DNA from: Pseudocercospora fijiensis CIRAD86
Taxonomy: Eukaryota > Ascomycota > Dothideomycetes > Mycosphaerellales > Mycosphaerellaceae
Assembly: GCF_000340215.1 (NCBI RefSeq)
Contig: NW_006921532.1
Location: 8,561,409 to 8,625,408 of the forward strand
Length of the DNA: 64,000 bases
Direction: 5' to 3'
Shown: positions 34,701-45,707 of the stretch, piece after piece
How the letters are laid out: each line of letters opens with the position of its first letter
Numbering within the stretch: position 1 is the stretch's first letter
The notes under the pieces: generated by a model
What the model saw: the letters and a program-made list of their open reading frames with translations, nothing else
What the model was told of the DNA's origin: nothing
Database searches by the model: none
Translations under genes and position numbers: made by a program

Positions 34701-34860
34701 GGGAAAGAAGATGGCCATCACTGTCGCCGAAGCAGGCCGAGATTGGGCACGCAAGGCGCTACGGAATGAGGATTTTGAGGTCTGGTTCTTCAGGCTCTTG
34801 CTCGAGTACGCACGGGTGGTTGATAATGACAGAGACAAGATAGGGTACAGTGGAGCATAG
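31751..34860 (+). CDS. Multi-pass membrane GT90 (CAP10-like) glycosyltransferase
   Basis: Two exons (31,751-32,062 and 32,116-34,860), 1,018 aa, with one 53-bp intron (GTTGAT...GACAG). The join gives GIWWAKALLPALIYTLVQSG. The N-terminal ~440 residues contain about eight hydrophobic helices (e.g. LVLPLVLFVASLLAYVG and VLYAIATVLMHIVMYGALVL). The rest is a GT90/CAP10 domain with FWWRGSTTGGFSRNGGWR, HFSHIGQCDPGDC, and the family signature YLLDMDGNAFSGRFYAFLES followed by WLHYIPL. GT90 enzymes (Cryptococcus Cap10, animal POGLUT/KDELC) transfer pentoses or hexoses in the secretory pathway. The polytopic N-terminus is the common form in filamentous fungi and suggests a Golgi enzyme in cell-wall or glycan synthesis. 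Donor and acceptor are unknown. Confidence 0.9.
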
Positions 34861-35865
34861 CTGCTATGGCAACGAGTACATTAATGCCACGTCTGAGCGG
34901 ATGATTATGGTGTATACTTCTGAGAATTGACGCAGCTCGGTCGTGTTCGGGCGCGCTGACACATATACTTCATGCGGTAGAGTGCTTTGGTGTTTACGGC
35001 GGCGCTCTGCGTCGAGGCCATCGAAAGTCAAGCAACAGGCATGGATTGCTAGACGCCATTCTGCAAGCTCGTTCAGAAGAGTACTGGCGGTGGCTTGCGC
35101 GGCTGCGATTCCGTGTGCAGTCCTTCGGCTATTATTGTAGCATAATGATCCTACGATCAACAGTCCAGAGCGATACACGAAGCATTTTTAAGAGCATGGA
35201 TGTCTAGTAAAGCGGTGAAGTTGTAGATTGCATGGATGGCCAGTTGATTTTCTGCCGCAAACCGGCACTAACAGCTTCTGCCGCTGCAGCTCTGGTCGGA
35301 TTCGTTCCCAAGTCGTTGTCTGCAAGAAGACCTGTGCGTAAATGCTCTACGTAATGACTCTGTATTTCGATGTGGTAGACGAGACGGCTAGCCTTGCGCA
35401 CCACTTTCACGCAAAGGCGTACACCCACGGTATCCCGCACCGAGGCTGCTGGGTAGGGTAGCGTGTGCGCGGGATGCTTGCGATGTCTGGTCCGGTTTGA
35501 GGCTTGCGGCTGGATTCACTGATCTACTGATCTGCTGATTTGCGTACCGGGCTGACCTTGTCGGTAGATTTTGTAGTAGCCGCCGGTAGTCGTGCGTCAA
35601 TGACAGGTTCTCAGAGCCTCTCGGTCGATTTCTCCGTTCCAATTGTGGGCAATGCTGGAGTGTCTGAGGTCTTGGCAATCTTCAAAACTCCGTTCCAAGG
35701 GTTCCTAGTGAGTTGTCGCGTGAAGAAATATAGCGCTCCAATCATTGCTATAATGCTCGATGCTCACTGGTTGACACCCGCGCTCTATGTGTCGCATTTG
35801 AGTTTCGAGGGTGTGCCGATGCAGATAATGTGTGATTCCAAGTATCATGATGAGGACCACGATGG
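34861..35865. other. Intergenic, no gene recognised
   Basis: One kilobase between two convergent genes (GT90 on plus, MED10 on minus). Short frames only, none with a domain. Confidence 0.5.
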
Positions 35866-36384
35866 CTAGATCTGGCTTCCTGACGCGCGAGCGACTGTTC
35901 TCACTTCATCTTGAAACTCGGGATCGGTGATGCCGCTCAACATTCTCTCAGCCAGAATGTCACGAAACTGGGCAAATGCTTGGCTTCGACCTTTCTGCTG
36001 CTGATTGTACTTCATGACCAGCTCGACAAACTCGCGCGTGTAGATGTCCGGATTACGCGACTTCTCCACGTACTCGATAATCTCGATTGGAATGTGTGTT
36101 GGCAAGCGCCGTGCGCTTTGGCTGATGGACTGAAGATTCTGCAAAAGCGTGCGTCTGTAGAATTTCAGGATGAGCTCTCGTAGTGTGTTTGATGCGGAAT
36201 AATTACATCTCGGTGTGCATTGCCTGCTGCGTGCCTTGGCCTTGATAGTCGTAAGCCTGTGCAATCAAGTGGAACAGGTTACTGATGATCTCCTTCAGCT
36301 GTGCTGCTGGTTGTCAGCGAGGGCATGCATGAATGTCTGTCCACAAAGCTCACCGTCCACCTCATCTAGAGTGGTGGCCGCCAT
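35866..36384 (-). CDS. MED10: Mediator complex subunit 10 (Nut2-type)
   Basis: Three exons on the minus strand (36,384-36,354; 36,306-36,207; 36,154-35,866), 139 aa. Introns are 47 bp (GTGAGC...CCAG) and 52 bp (GTAATT...TACAG). The assembled protein has the Med10 pattern: an N-terminal helix (QLKEIISNLFHLIAQAYDYQ), then LLQNLQSISQSARRLPTHIP, IEIIEYVEKSRNPDIYTREF and VELVMKYNQQQKGRSQAFAQ. The length fits the family. It is an essential middle-module subunit that helps Mediator contact the general transcription machinery; nuclear. The first intron ends in a tandem CAGCAG acceptor, so two isoforms differing by one Ala (139 or 138 aa) are possible. It diverges from the PXA gene with 286 bp between the start codons. 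Confidence 0.85.
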
Positions 36385-36670
36385 TGTGACGCTATCGGCT
36401 CAAGAACGACCAACTTCTCGTGTGACGTTGCGGTTGATGTGCGAAGTTGCGTGCTGCGACTGCAAGCACAGACTCTCGCGACCTCGGCGCAGGTGCCGAG
36501 CTTCCGAGCTTCCGAGACTTGAGAACCTTCAATTCGGGCACTTCACGAGCACTTCTTCTTTCGTGACGACGAACTTCCACATCCTTCACATTAACTCGCG
36601 TCCGACAACATGCTGCACCTATAGTATAGCGCTCGCGCCTAGACTCTACATACTGTATGCTCCTCGAATC
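36385..36670. promoter_or_regulatory. Bidirectional promoter of MED10 and the PXA-domain gene
   Basis: A 286-bp interval lies between divergent start codons (36,384 minus, 36,671 plus). No defined factor site was recognised. Confidence 0.6.
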
Positions 36671-39315
36671 ATGGCCCAGGGAGCTCCACGGCCGACAAAG
36701 CAATATCGCGCGTCTAGCTCCAACAAACCATCAGACACCAAGGACACGGTGCTGCCGCGACAACATCCAGACGCAGCTCGAGACGACGCAGCCACCATTG
36801 CATACATCAAGCGTGTGCTCTGTCAGGGGCCACGGGAGGCAACGTCCACTCAAGGCTCGGATACGGACTTAGCCTCCAAGGACCTCGAGGAGCTTCTGCC
36901 ACCACTAACGAGTTCCAATGCTGTGGATGTTGAACTCTATGCATTCATTGCTGTGATACTCAGCTTTGCGGTCCAATCATGGTATCAACGCATCACCCCA
37001 GATCATCAATTCGTAGGCGAAATTGTCCAGATCATTGCACATTGCACGCGGGGTCTTGAAGGGCGCCTCCGAAATGTGGATCTGGAAAGCCTGGTTCTGG
37101 ATGAATTGCCTGATTTGCTAACCGAACATGTCAATGGTAAGTAAGATTGCCATGGCAGACTGCCTGCATACAGCACGCTGACGACTCTTAGCGGTGAGGA
37201 TGTCCCAAACATCTCGAGTAATGGGGCTTACTATCGAACAAAGACGGCTGAGATATCACGCACTCCGCCCTCACATGGCGTTGGAGCCCGTGCCATCGAA
37301 TGCGTCCACATCATCATTACAGCAAGAAAACGAGGTCGCTTGGTGTCTGCTTCTGGTCAATCGAATTCTGCCTCTACTGCTTCCCCCGGAAGACTTGCAG
37401 AACCCTTGTTTGGAAGTTCTGGTGTCAGAACTCTTCTCCGAGCTTATCTTCCATCATGGCCTTTGTGGTAAGGCTTGTGAGCCATGGTTGCTCTGGGAAG
37501 GAATCACCAAGGTTGTACGACCTTTCTCCACTAGCGAGAGCATGAACATATCGCGAGATGCCTCCGGCTCACCGAATCAAGCATTGGGTGTACGGTCTGC
37601 CAGTCGCGCACGCGCTAGTGACCGTCTGCATTCGCGTGGGCGCTTGGATGCAGTTTCTCGGACGTTTTGGCTCATAATGCAATCCATGATAACAGGCTGG
37701 ATGTTACTTCGTTCCTTCCTGAACGCCTTGATGCAAGCATCTTCCATACCGCCACGAAGAAGCCGCCCCACAAAGCAGTCATTGGAAAGAGCACGCAGAA
37801 TGTCTCGCAGCTCCGCCTTCGATTCGCCGGCTGGCCATGGGCTTCTGCACCAGCAACCTATCATTGGCATGAGTGTCTGGGGATGCATGTCACAGCTACT
37901 GTCTCTCGACCGGCGCATGCCTTGGCTGACAGGTATGCTGTCACTGCTGCAGTGGATGGCCTTGTGGGGACGAGGGCAGCTGTGCTGCACCAACAGCAGA
38001 TTGGACAGGTGAGTGAACAGCTCCTTCATTTCTCCACATTCATCTTCGATGCAACCGAGGCCATGAACACCATCGTTCCGTTGTTGGGCAGGACAATGTC
38101 CGATTCTAAGAATTGCATCCCTCTGGATTCTTGCGCCCCATTCGCCGATGTGGACACGCCAGAGTAAGCCACATCGGCAGCCTGCATCAATTTACGGTCA
38201 TCTGATTCCTGCGTCTGCCAATGTCATGCTTCGGTCCGCTAGCGACCAGAGGGCCGTCTCTGGATCCCGTCCTCTTGTGCATGTCGCTTGGGACGCTTAC
38301 AGCCCGCAAAATGCCGAATGCGCATTTGGATGTTGGAGAGCCATGTCACCAACCACTTCGCCGCTGCTACTACAACTGGATCATGTCTCCGATGTCATTA
38401 CGCAGTATGGCAGTATATTGGGCACGTTCGCATATGTTCAGCCAACAAGCGGGGCAGCATGACAGGTGTTGGCGCCCCTTTGATGTTCACCTGTCAAGCT
38501 CTCGGCATCCGGATGCAGCCAGCAAAGGGTTCGGCCCTCAAGCGGGCCCTGCTTGCACTCCGGCCTGTGGAGTGTGGAGTGTGGACTGCTGCGCTTGTGG
38601 CCCAAACCTCAACGCCAATAATACAATTTCAATGACGCAGGCCTTGGCCTGGTCAGGATCTCGCGATGGAGCTTACGAATAGACATGTGGCGGGCGGTGA
38701 AGTGTCCACCACTCACATCACGACACAGCTCTTTCACCATTTCATTCGCTGATCCAGAGGACGCGATGCCGGGACCAGGCCAGCATTGCGAGCCGACCCT
38801 GGTCCGACGCAATTCCTTTCCAAACTCCCTGCCGGCTCGAAGCTGTGCATATGCATGCAATTTGGCTGTCCTGCCTAACACAGAAAGCCACGAGCTTGCG
38901 CATTGCAGTGTTCTGACAGCATTTCATCTGCAGGCTCATGTCGTTCACGATCCAACGAAGACTGCTCCGTGCGAGCTGGCTGCCGTCCGTCTTGCGGGCC
39001 GCCCGAGTCGCCGTCTTTCCCGATAACGCCCTGGCCCCAGCACGCAGACCACCGACAAGCGACGAGATCGCCGACATTCGACGCGAATGCGCCGAGACTA
39101 TCGTCGACACGACACCCGAAGTCGTTCGCGCATCCTTCTTTGCGACCAAAGACCGAGATCTGATGAGAGACGATGTTGCGACCGAGCTAGATCTGCTCGC
39201 TGATGCGTACATCAACAAGCACTTGATCGTCTCCGTCATCGAGCTCCTCGTGGTCCGCCTCTTTCCCGAACTGAAACCTGTCGAAGGTGGGGACGCTGTA
39301 GATCGATTAGGATAG
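36671..39315 (+). CDS. PXA-domain (sorting-nexin-associated) protein
   Basis: Three exons (36,671-37,136; 37,192-38,008; 38,934-39,315), 554 aa. The first intron is 55 bp. The second is 925 bp, far longer than any other here. Its join still rebuilds the expected sequence NSRLDRLMSFTIQRRLLRAS followed by VLRAARVAVFPDNALAPARR. Residues ~55-260 are a PXA domain (VDVELYAFIAVILSFAVQSW, LESLVLDELPDLLTEHVN, RRLRYHALRPHMALE, CLEVLVSELFSELIF). The middle is Ser/Arg-rich and disordered. The C-terminus (SFFATKDRDL, AYINKHLIVSVIELLVVRLF) matches the end of fungal PXA proteins. PXA domains accompany PX domains in endosomal and lipid-droplet sorting nexins; here no PX domain is visible. A membrane-trafficking role is likely, details unknown. 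The middle exon or exons are the weakest part of the model. Confidence 0.78.
38009..38933 (+). other. Unusually long (925-bp) intron of the PXA gene
   Basis: It begins GTGAGT and ends CATCTGCAG; both flanking exons are in phase 2 and the join reproduces the family sequence. Inside are stop-containing frames plus two overlapping plus-strand frames of 104 and 153 codons (38,148-38,462 and 38,221-38,682) without recognisable domains. It has ordinary genic base composition and is not RIP-mutated. Confidence 0.6.
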
Positions 39316-39741
39316 CTTGAATCATAGACAAAAAGAAAGAGCTTCTCGTCGATGAATAATGATCAGTGGGTTTTTGTTCAGCTTCGCTGCCGCATTGGTG
39401 GTTCATAACAATTGCAGCCGCCTTCCAGGTACTGTAGCAGGATTTGAGTACAACAATGATCCGAAAAAACTTCTTTCCCCATGTGATGCCGCGTGAGCGG
39501 ACTAGCCGTCTTGAAAAAAAAAACATCTCCCTTTGACGTCCTGTTCCCACACGGTCCTGCCCTGAGTTCACAATCTCAAAAACTCGGTTGCGTATCCTCC
39601 AAAAGCAGTTATGACGCGCGCAATGCAAGTACATGTATGCACATGGCCGAAAAAAAAGCGACTTGCTCAAATTCCGACTATACAAAAAAATGACATGCCG
39701 AATCAAAAGAAGCGAAAATGATAGGGGTATCTCTCGTGTCG
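39316..39741. other. Convergent 3' intergenic region
   Basis: 3' UTRs of the PXA gene (plus) and the CENP-B-like gene (minus); several A-runs suited to 3' processing. No gene. Confidence 0.5.
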
Positions 39742-41496
39742 TCAGCTGCTCCCTCGGGACTGCAGCTTCAATTTTTCCATAAGTTTGCCCATGGCCATCC
39801 AAGACGCCGGATCTAATGAGCCGTTGGGTTGTTGTTCGAAGAAGGAAAGCACTATTTGGAGTGCTTGTCGTGCTTCTTCTGGAGTCGTTGCCTGCTGGAA
39901 CGAGTATGTTGGTGTGGCCGGCGTAGAATCTCGCTTTAGGATATCTGATTGCAAGATATGTGCCGGCAGAGGAGGTGGCCGCATCGTCTCTGAAGGTGTG
40001 ACCGTGCTCGGCCGTTCTTCTGGTGGCTGTATAGCCTCATCAAGATTGACAAGCGGGTCCGAAGGTTCTCCCATCGGTGAGTCCAATGCTGCGCTGTTCG
40101 CGTATTTGGGCGTCACAGACTCGCCAGAACCTGTCATGTATTGATCCAGAAACGGAAACGTCTGGCTGCGTGGCCGCTGCGAGTTGGTGCTCGATGTGCT
40201 TGGGAGAATCGGCCGCGAGTTTTGGGGTATGAATGGAGAAGGAGCGGTACCCGATTCAGGCGTTGTGAAGAATGGTGATGTCGGACTCAGGGGTCCAGGG
40301 GAGAAAGACGATGGCGCCGTGTCGGTGAAGGCGCTGTTCAGCGAATTCGTGCTCTGCGAATGAAATGGTCCATGTGTACTGCCAAATTCCAGATAGCTGT
40401 CGGGACTCTCGTTCTTCAAGCTTTCTTGGCTCTGCACACTATGCAATTCGATGGGAGATGGAGATCCCAGTGCGCCCGGGGAAATGGGCGAAGTGTCGCC
40501 AGGAGTGTGGGAAGAGGATGATTGTGCTGCTGAACCATCCAGATCGTCCGGAGCGAGTGACGCTTTTCGTGATCGAGCACCCATCAGGTTGTTCTTGAGC
40601 TTGAACTTCTCGATCCAGCTCGAGCTCAGAGCCACGTGGTTTTCAGCCATGGTCGTGGTTGCCGCGAAAGCTCGCGCCTGCTGTCGAATGAGATGATCAG
40701 TGAGCGGATTCCCCTTCTTCTCCTATTCGACACGGTCAGTCAGAACGGCAATGATGAATGTCGCCGCGGACTCCACCATACCTGATTCTTGGCCCATACT
40801 GCAAGCGCGCGCTCGATATCAGGAGAGCGACCCTTCGCGCGCTTGACAGGCGATCGACTGCCGTCGTCTTGGAAGAGGTACTTCTCCTTCTGCCGAAGGA
40901 CCTTCGATACAGTGCTGGAGTGATTGTCAACAACGGTCTGCTTCAAACAAAAACGATCTCGCTACCTTCGTTCTACACCGAAGATGGCTACACACGCGTC
41001 AGTTAATACTCCGGTCCAAAGGCTGTCACCACATACCTCCAATCTCGGTCTGCTTGCTGTTGGGATGCTCCTCTGCATATTGGCACATTCGTTTGCGATC
41101 CAGGTCTGTGAGAGTCTTGCGCGGGGTCGATGTTGATCTCGAGGGCGCGGCCGACACGGGCGTCACGAGAGGTCCAATGGACATTGGCTGGATGGGTTGA
41201 ACTGGTTGAGGATACATGGGTTGGTAGGTCGAATGTGGCTGGCTGTTGAGCAGCGATGGCCATTGCGGCATTATCAAGGGCTGGAGTTGGTGATGCATCG
41301 GTCGTGAATGGATGCTGCTACTGAACGCGCTGGGCTCCATAGGCAGCTGGGGTGAGGTGAAGTTGAATCCGGTGTATTCCTGGGCCGGCGTGCCGTGATG
41401 CGAGTGAGGGTGATGCGGGAAGTGGTTCCAGTGAGTCGAGGGCGACGAGCGATATGCAGTGTTGCGGTCGTCATCGGCCATAGCATCGACGAGCAT
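39742..41496 (-). CDS. CENP-B-type HTH DNA-binding protein
   Basis: Four exons on the minus strand (41,496-41,037; 40,987-40,966; 40,914-40,782; 40,722-39,742), 531 aa, with introns of 49, 51 and 59 bp. The second exon is a 22-nt micro-exon that completes the first helix-turn-helix: KTLTDLDRKRMCQYAEEHPN, then KQTEIGAIFGVERSTVSKVL. This is a CENP-B N-terminal (psq-type) HTH at residues ~125-175. A CENPB/Tc5-type HTH follows (RSPDIERALAVWAKNQEKKG, PLTDHLIRQQARAFA, SSSWIEKFKLKNNLMG). The N-terminus is His/Pro/Ser-rich. The C-terminal half is Ser/Pro/Thr-rich, closing with a short helix (ARQALQIVLSFFEQQPNG). Such proteins derive from pogo-like transposases. No DDE catalytic domain is present, so it is a domesticated DNA-binding protein, probably a transcription or ARS/centromere-type factor. 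An alternative start lies at 41,481. Confidence 0.85.
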
Positions 41497-41826
41497 GCAG
41501 CGCCGCCTCAGGCAAGGCAGCCGGATGGGTTGGCACTCTCTCCCAAGGTCGACGAGACAGTGCGAGGCGGTAGGGTGGCAGAGTGGCAGTAGTGTTCGCG
41601 CGCAAGTGCCGCAGCGTTTACACGCCTGTGGCTTAAGCTTACGGCGGCAGAACGGGGCGTGCAGTCAGTTGTCTCGGATTGTTCAGGCGGACCAGCATGC
41701 GAGCCAGAGCAAGAGCGCAGTAGGGCATCAAGGGGCATAGTGCTGCTGGTGCTGCGGGTGCTGGTGCTGGTGCTAGGCGGCAAGCATGGTCCGATATATG
41801 CAACTGGCAGGCAGCCGCGAGTTACA

Positions 41827-41861
41827 GGAGACGAGACGAGACGAGACGAGACGAGACGAGG
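41827..41861. repeat. (GAGAC)n microsatellite
   Basis: About six tandem GAGAC pentamers, upstream of the CENP-B-like gene start. Confidence 0.8.
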
Positions 41862-42225
41862 GAGATCTCAAGTCGAGCAGCGGCGGCGTGGAGAATGGAT
41901 GTCTAGGTTCACGTTAGCACGGATGGCGGTTCGGGACGAAGTGTACAAGTTGGCAGGACAGGACATGGGTGGCACTGCCTGATGCGCATCCCTGCGTCGC
42001 CCGATCGCCAGCGCCCATAGCGCTCCGCCGAGGAGCGCTGCGGGCTGCGGGTTGCGGGAGGGAAGGCGTGGGACAGTCGAGGCAGAGGATCGTTCCAGGC
42101 GGGAGCGCCATCGCGGGACCGAACTCACGCGTGCTGCGTGCGTGCTTGCGCGCGGCGTGGCAGGAGCAATCATCAGTAGTGGCAGTAGCAATCATCAGTA
42201 GTGCCAGCAGTCAGTAGTGCCCGTC

Positions 42226-42277
42226 CAGTGCCAGTGCCAGGGCCAGGGCCGTGACGGTGACGGTGACGGTGACGGTG
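42226..42277. repeat. (GTGCCA)n / (GTGACG)n microsatellites
   Basis: A CCAGTG tract grading into CCAGGG, then about four to five GTGACG hexamers. Open frames across it are repeat translations. Confidence 0.8.
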
Positions 42278-42832
42278 TGCCTGCTCTGGCGGCGATTAGG
42301 ATGCGGCGCTGCATCGCCCGCCCAGCGATGATGCGATACAACGCGCGAAACAGCACAGCACACAGCACACAGCACCGCAGCAACGAGTCTCGTGGCCGGC
42401 TCGCACAAAAGCCCGCCTGCCGCACGTCGGCCTGCTGCGCGCACAGATGGCGGATGGCGGTCGCAGACGGATGGCCTTGTGGAGCGTAAGACAAGGCTGC
42501 CGGGGGCAAATCAGAGGTGCTGGCGAGGGAGCCGCTGCACAACGCTTCCACTAGCAGATCCCAGATCCCTTCCATTGGCCTCGCCCCTGCACTATACTCC
42601 CAATGGCAGCCTCGGGAAGCATCTTCTGCCTCTCTATTGCTCGCCCATCGGCGACATCGTCACGGCACGGCACTGCACTGCACTGCGCGCTGCTGTTCCT
42701 GCCCCGTCATAATTATATATAATCCACGATGCAAATAGCAGCATCACCATGTCCGAGCGAGCAACACCGCGAATAGAATAGCAGCTGGCCGTCAATAGCG
42801 CATCTGCTGTCCTGTATTTGCGCTGTCCATTC

Positions 42833-42885
42833 GCACCCGCACCCGCACCCGCACCCGCACCCGCACCCGCACACGCACACGCACC
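42833..42885. repeat. (CGCACC)n microsatellite
   Basis: Seven or more hexamer units of CGCACC, ending in CGCACA variants. Overlapping minus-strand frames of Arg/Val or Gly/Cys repeats are artefacts of it. Confidence 0.85.
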
Positions 42886-45707
42886 CTGCCCTTTCTGGCC
42901 CTGATTTGACAAATGGCCCTACCTCGATCTTCCAAACCTTGGAAATTGATCGTCCCTGTCCGAGACACGCCTCGCGCCCTTTTCCCTTCGCATCGTCGCC
43001 GTCTGCCAGACATCTGAAGCTTAGCGCCCACGAGCAAAGCAAAAGCCGCGCTGCGTGCGAGTAAGATTGCGAGCTCGAAAAAGAGGAGAGGCTCCATGTG
43101 TACTGATTGGTCGTTTTGCGCGCATTCTGCACTGGAGCATCCAATCCCGACGCCGCACTCCGCCCTTCACTCCCGCTCGCCTCCACAATCTACCACGACC
43201 CTCAACGCTTCCCTGCTGCTGCATGTCTGCCCTGGCCCTGCGCACTACTTTTCGCCCTCTTCCGGCAGAACCAGGACGTCGCGCTGTACATGTACAGTAC
43301 ACTCCCTGCATGGCCGGCGGCGCTGCCTTGGTACCTGTCGGTTTCGAATAGACTGAAACCACAAGGAAAACGTTATTTGGACTTCGACTTGTGTTCCCGG
43401 ACGTCGGACCTGCTGGAATCCATCGCGTGCAATTGACGAGAAGTGATGAAATGTCCGAGAAAAGTGATGGATGCCACGCAACTTTGTCTCGGTTCGTGAG
43501 AAAGCCAAGTGTCTCTGAACGCCGCCCACGGAATCAGCCTGGCCCGTCAAATCTAGACCCGCACTTGAGAGCAGGTGAGCGATGTGTGCATGGTCGACAT
43601 CGACAGCTATCTTAACACCTCTCGTTGGCCTACTGGCCTAGTCTCTCGATTTCCTTCTTCGGCCAACCTTAAAAAGTTGATACTCGAGTAAATCCACTAC
43701 ATACACTACTACTCTGCTCTGCTCTGCTTCTTCGTGTAAGCTGTTGGGATCTGGGGAGATTTACCATGCTCCTTGCCAATCATACGGCAAGGCGCGATTC
43801 GCAGGCCTCATGAGCCCGCTCCACATTGCCATTCGACAGTGAAGACCACGCTTGCAAGGGTGCAAGTTGCAAGGGTGCAAGCTTCCCATGACTTTGCTTG
43901 GAATGGGCCGAGTGGGATCCATTATTCTCCGAGCGACCGCCAGCCTCATCAATCAATGACTTGCCGCATTCGTCCACGCACGGTTGAGCAATAGGAAGAC
44001 TGGCCATGACAGGCTTTGGATCCTTTTGTGGAATTCCATACATCATCCATTCAAGGACATGCGAAGCCTACATTACCCGTATCCTCGCCGGAACTTGGGG
44101 CCTAGTCCATTTCCGCAGAAGACTTCAAATGTTTCCCGTCATTCGTTGAAACAAAGCACAACCCCGCGACTCGTCGCACAGTGCAATTGGTTAGTACTCT
44201 TCAAGCAGCATCCATCATGGATCCTGTGCTACACCGCCAGACACTCGACCAGGACTCCATCGAACGTTTGCGATGATGAACGATCGAGGTGCGAACATTG
44301 ATGTCATCAGGACAGCACTGGAGACATTGCGCCCAACTTTCGATCGAGCGTTGCATTTCCATGTCTTCACCAACTCGAACCTTTGGACTCCATGGCTAAT
44401 GTTGTTGTTGCATTTCAGATACACTCAAGGTTTAACACGCCATGACCTACGGAGACCGTGTTCCGCCACGCACAGGCTCCAATTGCTTCCATCATGACGA
44501 TGCAAAGAAGAAGCATAAGTTACACTTTGCCCTCCTCCAGGCTCTATTTCTGAAGCAAACGCATGCAATCGAAGTGTTACACTGCCGCAAGATCCCAAAC
44601 ACCAATCTTGCCATTGTCGTCGCACTGCATGGGTCTCAATTTTTCTGGTTGACTCGTTGTGTCGAACAGGTATGTAGGTTGTTGTACTTGGACGAGGAAT
44701 ATGACGGTAATAAAACTACAATGCTCATCAAAGATCGTGGTGCAACAAAAACCACAGAGGGCATCGTCACGGTGTTGCAAGTTAAAATCCTGTACCTGCC
44801 TCAGAAGCTTGCATCAACCCTGTTCGTGCAGAACACCTCCGAACCAGGTCCGCATGAGAAGACCCTCGAACAGCGGATTTTCGCTTTCCTTTCTGCCACG
44901 AGTCACGCAGCACTTGCTAGCGGGTTGTGAAAAGCAGGTCCAGAATATTCGACCCGAACGAAAATAATAATGAGGAAGAGATTGGCCATGTGACACGACG
45001 TTACTTGTCAAGTCGAAGCAGCCGGGCCCGCAGGCTCATTCTGCATGCACGTTCTGCCACTTTGCGCGAAACAGCCCCAGCTTACTGAGATCCTGTCGGT
45101 CGCGCAACGTTTATTATCCAGGCTCAGGGTCCTGCAATACAGAACTGCAAGTGCATGTTGCGTAATGCGCGGTGTTTGGTGAATAGGTATTAATGCGGCA
45201 TGATGGAAGGGTAATTTTCGGCAGCTATCGGCAGTCAGGAACCACGTCAGCCGTGTGCTCTGCACCAAACGCTTGGAGCAATACATGTACTATGTACACG
45301 CTGCGTGGGCAGTGGATGATCCAGGTCGCCATACGGTTTTGGCGTTTCTATCCGGACGGGCCACCGACGACATGAGCACTCTGATGACCGACACAGCGAA
45401 GTAACGCTCGCGCGTGCTGGTTGTCATAATGTTTCAAACTCTGAGCTTGACCTTATGGGTTGTGCAGTTGAGAGCAAGAATGTCGGCGATTGACTCAAAA
45501 GTGACAAAATGATGGACGCCGAACCCTCGATCTCGACACGAAAATTTTGACATTGCCATCATGACAGTCTGTGATACAAAAACCTGACAACATTCCCTAA
45601 ACAATATGAAACACCTCAACCTGTGAAGAACCCCACAACCAAGGCCCAAACGTAACGAAGGGAAGGTCCAAGTCATGCTTATAGGGCACCGAGGTGTCCA
45701 TTTGACT

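Larger units (their letters stand above)
41497..45707. other. Gene-poor 4.2-kb region with simple repeats
   Basis: No gene could be supported. The left 1.5 kb is rich in microsatellites listed separately and probably includes the promoter of the CENP-B-like gene. The longest frame with an ATG is 44,442-44,930 (plus, 162 codons); it has no recognisable domain and could be an orphan or chance. The remainder shows only short frames on both strands. Confidence 0.5.

Noticed and set aside
44442..44930. 162-codon plus-strand ORF as a gene
   Set aside because: Starts with ATG but has no domain, no splice context and no supporting neighbour; left as a possibility within the intergenic entry.
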